Source: Isotricha intestinalis
Taxonomy: Eukaryota; Ciliophora; Litostomatea; Vestibuliferida; Isotrichidae
Direction: 5' to 3'
DNA length: 64,000 bases
Assembly (NCBI GenBank): GCA_023807065.1
Contig: JAJJLU010003469.1
Location: 34,634 to 98,633 of the forward strand
This document shows, in pieces, positions 40,150-51,022 of the stretch. How positions within the stretch are numbered: position 1 is the first letter of the stretch; every line of letters starts with the position of its first letter. The notes under the pieces were generated by a model. The model had not been told where the DNA came from and searched no databases. It saw nothing but the letters and a program-made list of their open reading frames with translations. The position numbers and the translations under genes are program-made.

Positions 40150-41181
40150 TTATATAAGATTAATAATAAAAATAATAAATACTCCAAATAAAAGACCAAT
40201 AAATTTTTCTTTTTTATATTTTGAAAAAGTAAATTCTTCAATAATAATTTCAGTAGTTGAAATATATAAAAAAGTTCCTGAGCAAATAGCAAAAAAATAA
40301 TTTTTAAAAACAAAAAAAAAATTTCCTAAAATAATTCCAATAGGACAACATAAAGAAATAATAATAATAAATTTTAAAATTTCATTTTTTAAAATTCTTA
40401 ATTTATAAATAACTAAACCAAAACAAATTAATTCTATTATTTTATGATAACAAATACAAATAAATAATATAATTACTTGTTTTTTATTATTAATTAAAAG
40501 AGATAAAATTATTCCTTCAAAAATAGAATGAATTGAATAAATAAAAATTGATAAATAAGAAATAATTTTTGTATTTTTAAAAGAATATATTTTTTCTTTT
40601 TTTAAATCAATACTTTGAGTTCTTATTTTTTTTGTTATACTAATTAAATTTTCTTCTAATAAATTATTATTTATTTCATTCATTGATTTTATTCTTTTAA
40701 AATTTAAGTTTTTATTTGAAGAATTTGTTAAAAGTATCATTATTCTTTTAGGATAAGAAAAATATTTTATATTATTTTTTTCATTAAATTTCATTTCTTT
40801 AATATTTGAATTTATTCTTTCAGTTTCATTTAAATTTAATTTTATTATTTCTTCTTCTTTTAATAATATTAATTCACAGAAAAAATTAATTGAATAACCT
40901 ATTAAAGGATAAAAAATACTTTTTGGAAAATCATTTTTTTCTTCTTTAAATAATTTTCTATTAAAAGGAAAAAGAATAATAAAAGTTATTGATAAAAAAA
41001 TTCCTGATTCGATTCCTTTTAAAATTCCTATTAATTTTTTATTAATTTTAATAATAATTTTTATAGGAATATAAGCAGAAATAAAAGATATTGAAAATAT
41101 AATAATTATCATTATTATATTTTCTATTATATAATGTTGATCATTTTTATTATTATTATTTAAATTTGTATTATTATACAT
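40150..41181 (-). CDS. ZIP-family (SLC39) metal transporter-like membrane protein
   Basis: 343 residues with about eight hydrophobic helices. Three come before a ~95-residue cytosolic loop (about 110-205) and five after it, the ZIP topology. Metal-site helices are recognisable: TM4 SIHSIFEGIILSLL and TM5 CICYHKIIELICFG match the HS..EG and HK positions of the SLC39A1-3 branch. The central loop lacks the His-rich repeat common in ZIPs and is Asn/Lys-rich instead. Expected role is zinc or other divalent metal uptake into the cytosol. The last helix (FIGLLFGVFIIFIINLI) ends at the C-terminus as usual. Confidence 0.83.
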   Translation of the reverse strand: MYNNTNLNNNNKNDQHYIIENIIMIIIIFSISFISAYIPIKIIIKINKKLIGILKGIESGIFLSITFIILFPFNRKLFKEEKNDFPKSIFYPLIGYSINFFCELILLKEEEIIKLNLNETERINSNIKEMKFNEKNNIKYFSYPKRIMILLTNSSNKNLNFKRIKSMNEINNNLLEENLISITKKIRTQSIDLKKEKIYSFKNTKIISYLSIFIYSIHSIFEGIILSLLINNKKQVIILFICICYHKIIELICFGLVIYKLRILKNEILKFIIIISLCCPIGIILGNFFFVFKNYFFAICSGTFLYISTTEIIIEEFTFSKYKKEKFIGLLFGVFIIFIINLI

Positions 41182-41380
41182 TATAATTTAAATAATTTAT
41201 TTATTTAAATAATAATAAAATTTGTTTATTTTTATTTATTTATTTATATTTATTATGAGTTATTTATATTTAAAAAGACATTGATAAAAGTCATGCAAAC
41301 TTATTATATATATATTGTTTAATTATTTAATAAAAACATTATTAAAAAATTATATTACTTTTATTACATTTATATTTGCT

Positions 41381-43198
41381 TTAATCATTTAAATTTTTAA
41401 TAATATTTTCATTTGACTTTAACTTTATTGAAGAACAATTTTTATATTTTTTCTTTTTTTTCTTTAAAGAATTAGTATTTCCTTTTGAAATATTTATTTG
41501 TTCATTTAAAAATGTAAAATTTCTAGATAATACTTTATTAACACTTTTAGGTCTTATATAATTATTATATTTCCTTAAATTATTTTCAAAATTATTTTTA
41601 TTCCCATAATTATATTTTTTCTCAATTTTTGAATTTTTTCTTTTCTTATCATTCTTATTATGATAAAATAACATTTTTTCTTTTTCATATTTAACTAATA
41701 AATTAAAGCATTTTTGATCTAAACTTCTATGTTTATTTCTATAAATTGAATTATTATTTTCTTTTATACTTTCATTATCAAAAGAAGAATGAAAACTATT
41801 ATTATTACTTTTATAATATTTAAAATCATTTTTATAAAAAATTTCTTTTTCAGGAGTTTCATAATATTTATTTTTATGAGAAGATTCTAGTGTATCTATT
41901 GATTCATTTGAATTTTTAATTAAATTTGAATTGTTTAAATATTTTATATTTTCATTCTTATTATTTTCTATTATTATATTATTTTGAATTGATTTACTTT
42001 TTAAATTTACTTTATATAAATTTCCTAAATTTTTTATTCTTTTATTGTAAGAATTATTTTTATTGTTTTTAGTTAAATTTTTATTTTTAGTTTCTAATAA
42101 AGAATTATCTCTTGAATTTTCTTTTGATTGATTCTTAGAGAGATTTTTATTTTTTATATTCTTTTTTTTATTTTTATTTACCTTTTCATTTTCAATAATA
42201 TGTAAATTATTAATGGAAATTAATTTTTCTTCTGATTTTTTTTTGGGTAATAAAAAATTATCAGAATAAGTATTATTATTAACGTTAAATATTTGTTTAC
42301 TTGGATTTTTGGAACCCATTAAACTTCCTTCTTCTTCCTCATCTACTTCTTTTATTTCATTTACTTCAAATAAATCTTTATATAATTCTTCTACTTGTTT
42401 ATCAAAATTTAAAGAAGAGATTTCTGCTTTATTTAATAAATTTCTTATTTTATCATCATTATATTTTATTTGTAATTTAATTATTTCATTTTTATCAATT
42501 TCATTATTAATTTCATTATTAATGTCTTTATTAATTTCATTATTAATTTCTTTATTTATTTCTTTACTAATGTCTTTATTAATGTCTTTATTTATTTCTT
42601 TATTTATTTCTTTATTATTTTCTTTATTTATTTCTTTATTATTTTCTTTATTATTTTCTTTATTAGTATTCCTTTTCTTTTTATTTCTATTTGACTTTAT
42701 AGGTGATAATGTATTTAAATCTAATATTAATAATTTTTCCTGAGATAAATGATATTTTTTTGATTCATTTTTACATAAATCAATTTTAATTTTATTTTTA
42801 TTATTTGAATTACTTATTTCTCTTCTTGGAGAATTATAAGTAGATTTAGAAATTTGACTTTTACTTTTTTTAAAAGCAGAATTTTTTTTCGGAGAAAAGC
42901 AATTTCTAGAATTTAATTTATCATTAAATTTTATTCTATTACTAATAATAGAATTTAATTTTTCATTATTACAAAATTTTAATCCTAAATTTTTATATAA
43001 ATTTGAATAACTTCCTTCACTTGCAGAACTTAAATTAATATCTGTGTAAACATATTTTAATTTATATTTATACATTTCTGAATATGAAGTTTTTTTAAAA
43101 TTTAAATTTTCCTTTTTATTAAAGTGGAAATTATTTGTAAAATTTGTTGATATAGTTTTTATATTTCTTTTATAAATATTATCATCTTTTTTATTCAT
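41381..43198 (-). CDS. Disordered Asn/Lys/Ser-rich protein
   Basis: 605 residues dominated by Asn, Lys, Ser and Glu. Short less-biased patches occur near the start (YSEMYKYKLKYVYTDINLSSASEGSY), around KSAFKKSKSQISKSTYNSPR, and around LLNKAEISSLNFDKQVEELY. A run of NKEI/NKDI tetrapeptides occupies the second quarter. No folded domain, TM helix or signal peptide is visible. Ser-Pro and Arg-Ser sites suggest phosphorylation, but this is inference. Family unknown. It is divergent from the phosphatase gene at 43316 (117 bp apart). Confidence 0.72.
   Translation of the reverse strand: MNKKDDNIYKRNIKTISTNFTNNFHFNKKENLNFKKTSYSEMYKYKLKYVYTDINLSSASEGSYSNLYKNLGLKFCNNEKLNSIISNRIKFNDKLNSRNCFSPKKNSAFKKSKSQISKSTYNSPRREISNSNNKNKIKIDLCKNESKKYHLSQEKLLILDLNTLSPIKSNRNKKKRNTNKENNKENNKEINKENNKEINKEINKDINKDISKEINKEINNEINKDINNEINNEIDKNEIIKLQIKYNDDKIRNLLNKAEISSLNFDKQVEELYKDLFEVNEIKEVDEEEEGSLMGSKNPSKQIFNVNNNTYSDNFLLPKKKSEEKLISINNLHIIENEKVNKNKKKNIKNKNLSKNQSKENSRDNSLLETKNKNLTKNNKNNSYNKRIKNLGNLYKVNLKSKSIQNNIIIENNKNENIKYLNNSNLIKNSNESIDTLESSHKNKYYETPEKEIFYKNDFKYYKSNNNSFHSSFDNESIKENNNSIYRNKHRSLDQKCFNLLVKYEKEKMLFYHNKNDKKRKNSKIEKKYNYGNKNNFENNLRKYNNYIRPKSVNKVLSRNFTFLNEQINISKGNTNSLKKKKKKYKNCSSIKLKSNENIIKNLND
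42488..42670 (-). repeat. 12-bp coding repeats (NKEI/NKDI/NNEI)
   Basis: About fifteen imperfect tetrapeptide units in tandem within the gene at 41381-43198. Codons are degenerate (AAT AAA GAA ATA/ATT and variants), giving a Lys/Glu helix-like tract. Confidence 0.85.
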
Positions 43199-43315
43199 TT
43201 TTTTATATTATAAAAGAAATATTATATAATATTTAAAATAATTAATCATTTTTTGTTTTGAATTTTAAAAAAGAATTAAAATTTAATTTAAAAAAAATTA
43301 TTTAGAAAATAATAA

Positions 43316-44986
43316 ATGAAATCTCTAAGAAAAATAATAATTCCAATAGAAGATATACAATATACAGAATATAATTTAGATTTCCAAAAATCAGAACTTA
43401 AAAATATATTATTTCATAAATTATCTCCTAAAATTATAAATGATGAAGAAGAAGATATAATATGTGAAGATGAAGATGACGAAGATATTGAAAATAATAA
43501 TACTATAAATAAAATCAATCATTTAAATATTAAAATAAAGAATAATAATAATACTCATAATAATAATAATAATAATAATAATAAAATTGATAATGATAAT
43601 AATAATAATATTGATAATGATAATATTGATACTGAAAAATTAAAATATAAAAATGGTTTACTTTTTCCTATTAATTATGAATATATATATAATGGAATAA
43701 ATGACTTTTATTATCCAATGACAAAATATATTACATCAAAAGTATTATTAATAAATAATTCAGAAAATATAATTACAATATTAGAAAATTATATTAAATC
43801 AAATAGTATATTTCAACCTTTATTAAATAACAATGATTGTAATTCTTATACTTATTTTTTATATAAATTAAAAGAAAGTGAAGAAATTCTTTTAAGTATT
43901 TTTATTTTTTTAATTGAAAATATATTAAACTTAAGATTTGAATGTTGTAAACCAATATCAAAAAAAGAAATAGATATAATATTTAAAGAATTAAATATTT
44001 TATTTCCAAATATTTACGAATCAATAATATTAATATATTTATATAATTATAATATTAAAAAAGGAAATAACATCGAAATAAAAATATCTTCATATGAAAA
44101 TTTATGTATAAATTACATAAAAGAATTAGATAAAAAATTAGTTTCATTAAATATATATCAAATAATAATAAAATTAAATAAAATCCAAAAATTACTAGTA
44201 GATAAATTAAAAAAAATAACAGATAGAACAATATATTTATATTATGAAACAAATGGTTATGATTTAAATAAATTTTCAAATGAATTTTTAGAGCAATTAT
44301 TATCATATGAAAACTTATCAAATATATATAATAAAAGTGAAGAAGAAGAAGAAAAGAAAAAAAAAATAAATTCAAAAGAAATATTACATAACACATTATC
44401 TCAATTAAAAAAATTAATAAACAAAACAAAAATAAAAATCCCTTTTTTACCAAAAATAAATAATGATAAATATAAATATTCATTAGTAATTGATTTAGAT
44501 GAAACATTAGTACATTATATAGAAGAAGAAAAAAAAGCATATGTTAAAATAAGACCTTATGCAGATTACTTTTTAAATGAAATGGGAAAATATTTTGAAT
44601 TAATTATATTCACAGCAGCAGAAGAAAATTATGCAGATTTAGTATTAAATGAATTAGATAAAAATAAAATAATTTCATATAAATTATATAGAAAACATAC
44701 TCAATTATTAAATGGTATTTTCTTTAAAGATTTATCTAAATTAGGAAGAGATATTCAAAAAATTTGTATTATTGATAATAATAAATTAAATTTTAGCTTA
44801 CAACCTGATAATGGATTACATATTAGTTCTTTTTTAGGAGATTTAAATGATAATGAATTATTTCTTTTATGTAATGATTTAATGAAAATTATTCATTGGA
44901 ATAAAGATGATATTAGACCTATTATTAAAGATATTAATAATATTATGCAAAAAAGATATATGCAGTTTAATGCTATTTTAGAATAA
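43316..44986 (+). CDS. FCP1/SCP-type (NLI-interacting factor-like) phosphatase
   Basis: 556 residues. The C-terminal catalytic domain (~385-540) holds the HAD-type motif DLDETLVH (~393-400). It continues YVKIRPYADYFLNEMGKYFE, ELIIFTAAEENYADLVLNEL (Thr motif II), LYRKHTQLL, KDLSKLGRD and CIIDNNKLNFSLQPDNGL (Asp motif), and ends GDLNDNELFLLCNDL. This is the small CTD phosphatase/Dullard signature. Likely substrate classes are phospho-Ser on RNA polymerase II CTD or other proteins, by family. No BRCT is present. The first ~380 residues begin with an acidic and Asn-run segment, then a helical region unlike other phosphatases. Confidence 0.93.
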   Translation: MKSLRKIIIPIEDIQYTEYNLDFQKSELKNILFHKLSPKIINDEEEDIICEDEDDEDIENNNTINKINHLNIKIKNNNNTHNNNNNNNNKIDNDNNNNIDNDNIDTEKLKYKNGLLFPINYEYIYNGINDFYYPMTKYITSKVLLINNSENIITILENYIKSNSIFQPLLNNNDCNSYTYFLYKLKESEEILLSIFIFLIENILNLRFECCKPISKKEIDIIFKELNILFPNIYESIILIYLYNYNIKKGNNIEIKISSYENLCINYIKELDKKLVSLNIYQIIIKLNKIQKLLVDKLKKITDRTIYLYYETNGYDLNKFSNEFLEQLLSYENLSNIYNKSEEEEEKKKKINSKEILHNTLSQLKKLINKTKIKIPFLPKINNDKYKYSLVIDLDETLVHYIEEEKKAYVKIRPYADYFLNEMGKYFELIIFTAAEENYADLVLNELDKNKIISYKLYRKHTQLLNGIFFKDLSKLGRDIQKICIIDNNKLNFSLQPDNGLHISSFLGDLNDNELFLLCNDLMKIIHWNKDDIRPIIKDINNIMQKRYMQFNAILE

Positions 44987-45184
44987 TTTTTATCTTTTTT
45001 TTTATTTATTTATTATTTTTTTAAGTTCATTTATTTGTTTTTATTTTTTGTTGAAAATGTTTTATTTTTTTTTTCCTAATGTATTTTTTATTTAAACAAT
45101 TAAAATTCATTATTAATACCAATATTTATATGCTACTGAAAATTATAAAAAAAAGTTAATTTTTAATTAAATATTTATAAAAAA

Positions 45185-46843
45185 ATGAGTGATAAAACAA
45201 GAATCATTACTTATTTAGATGAAACAAAAGAATATAAAGATATAAAAGATTATCAAACATTTTTAAATATATGTCACAAAGATTTTGATATGAGTGAAGA
45301 AGAAAAAAACTCTTTAAAAGTATTTTGTTTAGATGATGAGAATGATAAAATTGCTATTGAAAATGAAAGCGATTTTCAAGACAATCAAGATGGTGATTGT
45401 ATAAAATATTTTCTTGAGTCTTGTTTAAAGGAAAAAAAAAAAAAAAAAGAAAAAAACAATGAAAAAGAAAAAGAAGAAAACATTGAAATTGAAAATGAAG
45501 AAATAATAAAATATAATAATAATAATAATAATGATAACAATAATCAAAAAGATAATAATGATAATAATAATAAAAACGATAAAAATGATAATAACATATC
45601 TCAAAGTCAAATAATAAAACAAGAAATTGATTATTCAAAAATAAAAGAATTAATGGATGAAAATAAAGAAGCATTAAAAAAAGAAATATTCGAAGAATTC
45701 CAAAAAATAATAGCAGTAAATAACGATAATTCAATAAATGAAAAAGAAAATAATAATAAAAAATTATCAAAACAAATAAGAGAAATAAAGCAATATTTAG
45801 TAGAAAAATTGGATAAAAATGAAGAACCAAAAGAAAATGAAAAATCAAAAGAAATTGAAAAAGACAAAGAAGAAAAATCAAAAGAATTAAAATTTGTAAA
45901 AAAAAGTGTGAATGAAGTAAAATCATTTTTATTAAGTTTTGAAGACAAATTTAAAAATTTTAATGATTCATTACTTCAATTATCAAAAGTAAATGATGAA
46001 ACAAATTCAAATAAAAATTATGATAATTTAAAAAGCGAAATTGAAAATAAAATGAGTCAATCATTTATACAAATTAATAATCAATTTAAAAATTTGAATA
46101 GTCAAATAGTTCAAATTTCAAATTTAATTAAAAGTCAAGAATTAAAAAAAGAAGAAATATATGTTAAAGAAGAAAAAGAAAAAATTCTTAGTTGTCATTT
46201 TAATGATGGAAATTATACTTTACAATCAGATTATAATAGTTTAATTAAAATGAAAGAATTTAAAATGGAACTTGAATTATTAAATAATGGAACGTTAAAT
46301 TGGCCTTCAAATTGTTTTTTAAAAGGTAAATCAAATAATAATGAATTAAATTGTAATTTTCCTGTTAATCAACAAGAAATTTATCCTGAACAAAGTATAA
46401 AAGTTAAGTTGGTTTTATTTTTCGATAAAATTCAAAATGATAATTATGAAATTGATTTACCTATAAAATTAATTAATATGAATAATGTTAATATCAAACA
46501 AAATGGATTTAAATTTAAATTAATAGTTAAGGAATCAAAAGCAGAAAAAAATAATTTTGATAAAAGTCCTAATGTAAATTATAATAAAAAAAGAAGTAAT
46601 AATCCCCCTATTCAAACAGAAACAGATAGAGGAGATGGTAATGATAAAAATAATAATAATAATAATAAAAGAAATAAGAATGATAATTATTATAGTCAAG
46701 GTTATTTTAATGATCAACATTTTGGAAAAAAAAATAAAGATGATGATAATAAAAAGGAAAATTTCAACGAAGGACATGAAAATAATAATAACCAAAATAG
46801 ACAAAATTTTATAATCGAAGATGATAATGATGATGAAGAGCAA

Positions 46844-46924
<81 letters not shown>

Positions 46925-47149
46925 CCAAATAAAGAGCAAGATTTATTATCAGAGGATTTGTTTCGACAAATAAAATTTAAATTAGAAGAAGATTATACTC
47001 TTTCTAATATAGGAATATCTGATGAAGATTTAAAAGAAAAAATAAGAGCAAAATTTAATGAAGATATTATAAAATTAATAAAAGAAGATTTTTCTCAAGC
47101 AGTTGAAAATCTTTGTGAATTATGTGGAGAAGATTTAATGAATTTTTGA
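45185..47149 (+). CDS. NBR1-domain protein with PB1-like N-terminus, poly-Asn linker
   Basis: 654 residues, TGA stop. Residues 1-85 (RIITYLDETKEYKDIKDYQT ... KVFCLDDENDKIAIENESDF) resemble a PB1-like ubiquitin fold. Coiled-coil helices follow (~160-315). Residues ~332-450 match the Ig-like NBR1 domain: FKMELELLNNGTLNWPSNCF, NQQEIYPEQSIKVKLVLFFD, then NYEIDLPIKL and FKFKLIVKE. The linker has a 25-residue Asn run. The last ~60 residues (LFRQIKFKLEEDYTLSNIGI ... LCELCGEDLMNF) are helical. NBR1 proteins are selective-autophagy receptors; the family's ZZ zinc finger is absent here. Autophagy function is plausible but unproven. Confidence 0.85.
46844..46918 (+). repeat. (AAT)25 microsatellite encoding poly-Asn
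   Basis: Twenty-five perfect AAT codons in the linker of the NBR1-domain protein. Uniform codon use marks it as a trinucleotide repeat expansion rather than selected amino-acid sequence. Confidence 0.97.
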
Positions 47150-47239
47150 ATTACAATTTAATTATTATAATAAAATAATTAACTCCATTTTTGATTTCTT
47201 TTTTTATTTTTAATATTCAATGTTAAAATTTAAAAAAAA

Positions 47240-47869
47240 ATGAAAGAAATAAAAAAGAATACTTACAAAAAAGAACCTTATAAAATAAAAAAAAAACAAA
47301 AAATAATTCATCATTTTAATTCATTAAATTCAAAAAATAAAGAGGATAAAAAATTAAATGATAATAAAATAGAAGATCCATTATATAAAAATACTTTAAA
47401 ATTTCGTTTTTTATTTTTTTACATTCCTAAAAATATATTTAAAGATTGTTTAAGTTTTCAATTAACTTTTTATGTACGATTAATATGTGTATTTTATTCT
47501 TTAAGAGCAACAATAACAAATTATAACGCAATGAAAACAAATCCAAATAAAATAGATTATAATATAATAATAAATTATATATGTATTTTTACTTCTTTTT
47601 TTATTTATTTATCTTTATTTAATTTATCGAGAAAAATTGCTACAATTGGATATTATATTTATGCTATTCATTTATATATTAAATTATATTCAAGTATTAA
47701 ATTGTTTGCTAATAATTTAGATAAATATTATTATACAAAGGAAACTTTATTTGGAACTATTCTTGGCTTATCAACTGCTTCTACTATTAATTTTTGTACT
47801 ACTTGGATAATATTTAGTTATATGGTATTTACATATAATTTTAAAAATAATCAAAAAAATACAAAATAA
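47240..47869 (+). CDS. Multi-pass membrane protein, unknown
   Basis: 209 residues. A basic, cytosolic-looking N-terminus of ~70 residues is followed by about four hydrophobic helices: FQLTFYVRLICVFYSL, YIICIFTSFF-type helix near 115-135, IATIGYYIYAIHLYIKLYS, and TINFCTTWIIFSYMVFTYN. There is no cleavable signal peptide. Small residues in the third and fourth segments (GLSTASTINFCTT) suggest packed helices. Family unrecognised. Confidence 0.7.
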   Translation: MKEIKKNTYKKEPYKIKKKQKIIHHFNSLNSKNKEDKKLNDNKIEDPLYKNTLKFRFLFFYIPKNIFKDCLSFQLTFYVRLICVFYSLRATITNYNAMKTNPNKIDYNIIINYICIFTSFFIYLSLFNLSRKIATIGYYIYAIHLYIKLYSSIKLFANNLDKYYYTKETLFGTILGLSTASTINFCTTWIIFSYMVFTYNFKNNQKNTK

Positions 47870-48305
47870 TTTTATTTATAAAAAAAAAAGTTTAATTTAT
47901 TTTCTTAATATATATATAATTAGAAATTAATTTTTCAAAATAGTTTAAGAATATATTTCATGGTAAAATAAATTTACTTATATAAAAGAAAAAATAATTA
48001 AAAATCAGTGAATTAAGATTTAATTGTTATTCTGAGTATTTAAATTAAATATTTTTCTTTATTTATCTATTATTCAACTTATGAATTTTTTAATTTAATA
48101 TATTAAAAAAATAAATAATAACTAGATATTTTCTTTAAATAATCAATAAAAAATATTAAATATCTATATTAAATTATTTTACATAATTTATTCTTTCTAT
48201 TTATATTTTTTTTCATTTTAAATAAATTAATATTCTATTATTATATCTTCATTATCTCAACTTCTTACAATGTTTGATTGAGTATATACTATATAAATTT
48301 TATTT
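47870..48305. other. Spacer between convergent genes, nothing seen
   Basis: 436 bp of A/T-rich DNA with short TA runs. No credible ORF, no repeat and no RNA-like structure noted. Confidence 0.55.
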
Positions 48306-48836
48306 CTAATTATTATTATTATTAAATGAGTTAGTAGCATCAATAATATTTCTGAAATAAGTTTCAAAAACATCATCACTAATATATAATTTAAAATCAA
48401 TTAATCTAAGATAATAAATTTCTAAATAATTAAATTCTTTTAAAGTTAATCCCCCAACTTTAGCATAATAATTATTATCATAATATAAATCTTCATTATA
48501 TTTAATAGCCATAATCAAAGAAGAAAATATAATTTTAAAAACATTAAAGGAATTAACAATAAAATTATTATATTCACATAATCTATCAATAAAAATTAAC
48601 ATAGCTATTAAAGTACTTGATTCAGCTTGAGTATATTTAACTAATCTTTCTAAATAATCATTTATTGAAATTGATTGATTAGTATTTGTTAAAAAAGGAT
48701 AAATTTTATTATTGTTTTTTATTTGATTAATATCATTTTCTTTACAAATATCTGTAAAAATTAATGATAAGGTTTTAATTAACGAACTCCGAAATTTATT
48801 TGATTTTAATAAAGTATTATATTTTGTTTCACACAT
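48306..48836 (-). CDS. Pho80-like (P/U-type) cyclin
   Basis: 176 residues, the compact size of P-type cyclins. The cyclin box covers about residues 55-165: ISINDYLERLVKYTQAESST, LIAMLIFIDRLCEYNN, then VNSFNVFKIIFSSLIMAIKYN with the box Lys, then YAKVGGLTLKEFNYLEIYYL and LIDFKLYIS. The pattern NxYYAKVGGL..EFNxLE is characteristic of Pho80/PREG1-type cyclins, which pair with Pho85/CDK5-like kinases in fungi, trypanosomes, plants and ciliates. The TAG stop is followed directly by A/T spacer. Confidence 0.94.
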   Translation of the reverse strand: MCETKYNTLLKSNKFRSSLIKTLSLIFTDICKENDINQIKNNNKIYPFLTNTNQSISINDYLERLVKYTQAESSTLIAMLIFIDRLCEYNNFIVNSFNVFKIIFSSLIMAIKYNEDLYYDNNYYAKVGGLTLKEFNYLEIYYLRLIDFKLYISDDVFETYFRNIIDATNSFNNNNN

Positions 48837-49011
48837 GAAATTTAAATATTTTTATTTAAATGATTAGAATTAAATAAAAGAAATAAATAAAATTAATTAA
48901 AATTCATATTATATATTATTATTAATTATTTATAAAAATATATTGTTTATCTTTATTCTTTTATTGAATTAAATTAGGTTTTAAACACATAAAAATAATA
49001 ATAAAATATAA

Positions 49012-50878
49012 ATGACATGTAAAAAGTGTAAACATAAGTAAAAATATTAATATAATATAAAAATAAAATAGAATTCATTTAGAAATATCAACATGGAATG
49101 GAGAATCAAATGATTTATTTGATTTTGACACAGAAGAAATAGTGACAAATATTTTATCAATAAATTCAAGTTTTAATTTAATTTTATCTAATAATGGAAT
49201 TCAAATTCAAAGTTTTCAAAAAAATAAATTAAATCAAAATAGTTTATCATATATAGAAAATACAAAAGAAGGATTTTTTTATAATTCAAATTTTGAAAAT
49301 AAAAATTTCTACGAAAGAACATATTTAATATGTAGAACAAATGATTCATACATTGATGCTTCAGATAATGATTTAAAAAATGAATATTATGAAATTAACC
49401 AAGGAGATATTTTAAAATTAGGAAGATTATATTTAAAAATAAGAGAAATAGTAATAGAAGGAAATAAAATAAATAAAGAATCAAACAATAAAAAAAATAT
49501 TTTAAATAGATTAATAAAATCTTTAACTATTAAAAACCAAAAGAATCAAAATAAAAAAAAATTATGTAGAGTATGTTATTCAGATGAAAAGGAAGTAAAC
49601 AGTCCTTTAATTTCTCCATGTAAATGTAATGGAGGATTAAAGTATATTCATTTATCATGTTTAAGAAATTGGATAGAAGCTAAAGCAATATTAAAACAAA
49701 ATGAATCAAATGAAGGATGTTTAAAGTATATAATCAATCAAGTTTTTTGTGAAATATGTAAAGAACCTTATCCTGATTTTATTTATATTGATGAAAAAAA
49801 AAATTTTTTTGAAATTTTCGATTTTATTCAAAAAAAATATAACTCTTATATTATTTTCGAAACAATACCAACTAACGAAAATAATGATAATGAAGATAAT
49901 AGTCATGAAAGAGAATTATTTATTTTAAGTTTTGATGAAAAAAATTCTATTTTTTTAGGAAGAAGTCATTCTGTTGATATGAAATTAAATGATATTACTG
50001 TTTCAAGATGTCATTGTAAGATTATAATAAATAGAAATAAAAATAAATATTATTTAAGAGATTTAGGAAGTAAATTTGGAACTGAGATTTTAATTCAAAA
50101 TAATAAAATTAAATTAAATTCTAATTTTCCTTTTTATATTCAATTATCTAGAAATGCTATTTCTTTTTCTATTCAAAAAACATGTAATTTCATATGTGAT
50201 TTATTTTCTTGTTGTTCATCAAATAATGAAGAAAAAATATATAAATATTATGGTCAATGTAATAGTGAAGGGATAATAATAGAAAAAATATTTAAATTTA
50301 AACAATCAAATGATGATGAAGAAGAAGAAAATTTAGATTTATCAAATTCAGATTCTATAAATGAAAAAAATCGTAGAATAATAATACCACAATATAATAA
50401 TTATAACATAAATAATGAAGATAAATTAATTTTAAATAGAAATACAACAATTAATAATACTGAAGCAACTGTAATTAGTACTTTACTTTCTCCAAATATG
50501 ACATCTCCTGAAAGTATTAATTTTAATAGTTATAATAATAATAATAATAATAATAAAGGAAGAAATATAAAAAATATTAAAAAGCGAATTGCAAATGAAG
50601 TGGGAGATTTAAATGATTCTCAAAATATTGAAGAAGAACCTAAAGAAGAAAGTGAAGATGCTAAAAATAATAAAGAAATGAAATTTCATACTAGTTTAAA
50701 TATTAATATTGGAAATAATAGTAAAAAAATCTTTTATGATTATGATGAAAATGTTCAAGATAGTAATAATTTACTTAATCCTAAAAATACTAAGTTTAGA
50801 GGAAAAAGAGGATTACATATTAGTAGTTTATCTTTTAATCAAAATCCAGAAATTAATAATAATGATGATGAATTATAA
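49012..50878 (+). CDS. RING-CH and FHA domain protein (two exons)
   Basis: The first ATG is in exon 1 (49012-49037, MTCKKCKH). A 34-nt intron (49038-49071, GTAAAA...ATAG) leads to exon 2, giving 610 residues and replacing a GTG at 49142. Residues ~33-130 look like a degenerate FHA-type N-terminal fold (YLICRTND...EINQGDILKLGRLYLKIREI). A RING-CH (RINGv) finger is at ~172-235: LCRVCYSDE, SPCKCNGGLKYIHLSCLRNW, then QVFCEICKEPYPD. A clear FHA domain is at ~285-352 (FLGRSHSVDMKLNDITVSRC, HCKIII, LRDLGSKFGT) with the Arg-Ser-His ligand-binding loop. The C-terminus is Asn/Ser-rich with acidic stretches. It is likely an E3 ligase or adaptor that recognises phospho-Thr. Confidence 0.93.
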
Positions 50879-51022
50879 TTAAAAAATATAGAAAAAATGA
50901 AGTAGAGTTTAAAAAACTTTTTATATTATTAAAATTATTTAGTGCTTATTGTTTTTTATTATTTATTAAAACTTAAAAAAAAAAATATCTTTTTTTATTT
51001 ATAATAATAATACTTTAACTTT

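Noticed and set aside
45000..45185. T-rich tract as a transcription terminator
   Set aside because: Similar T-runs occur everywhere between genes, so I cannot separate signal from base composition.
46535..46939. Long minus-strand poly-Ile frame
   Set aside because: Antisense of the AAT microsatellite in the NBR1-domain gene; not a gene.
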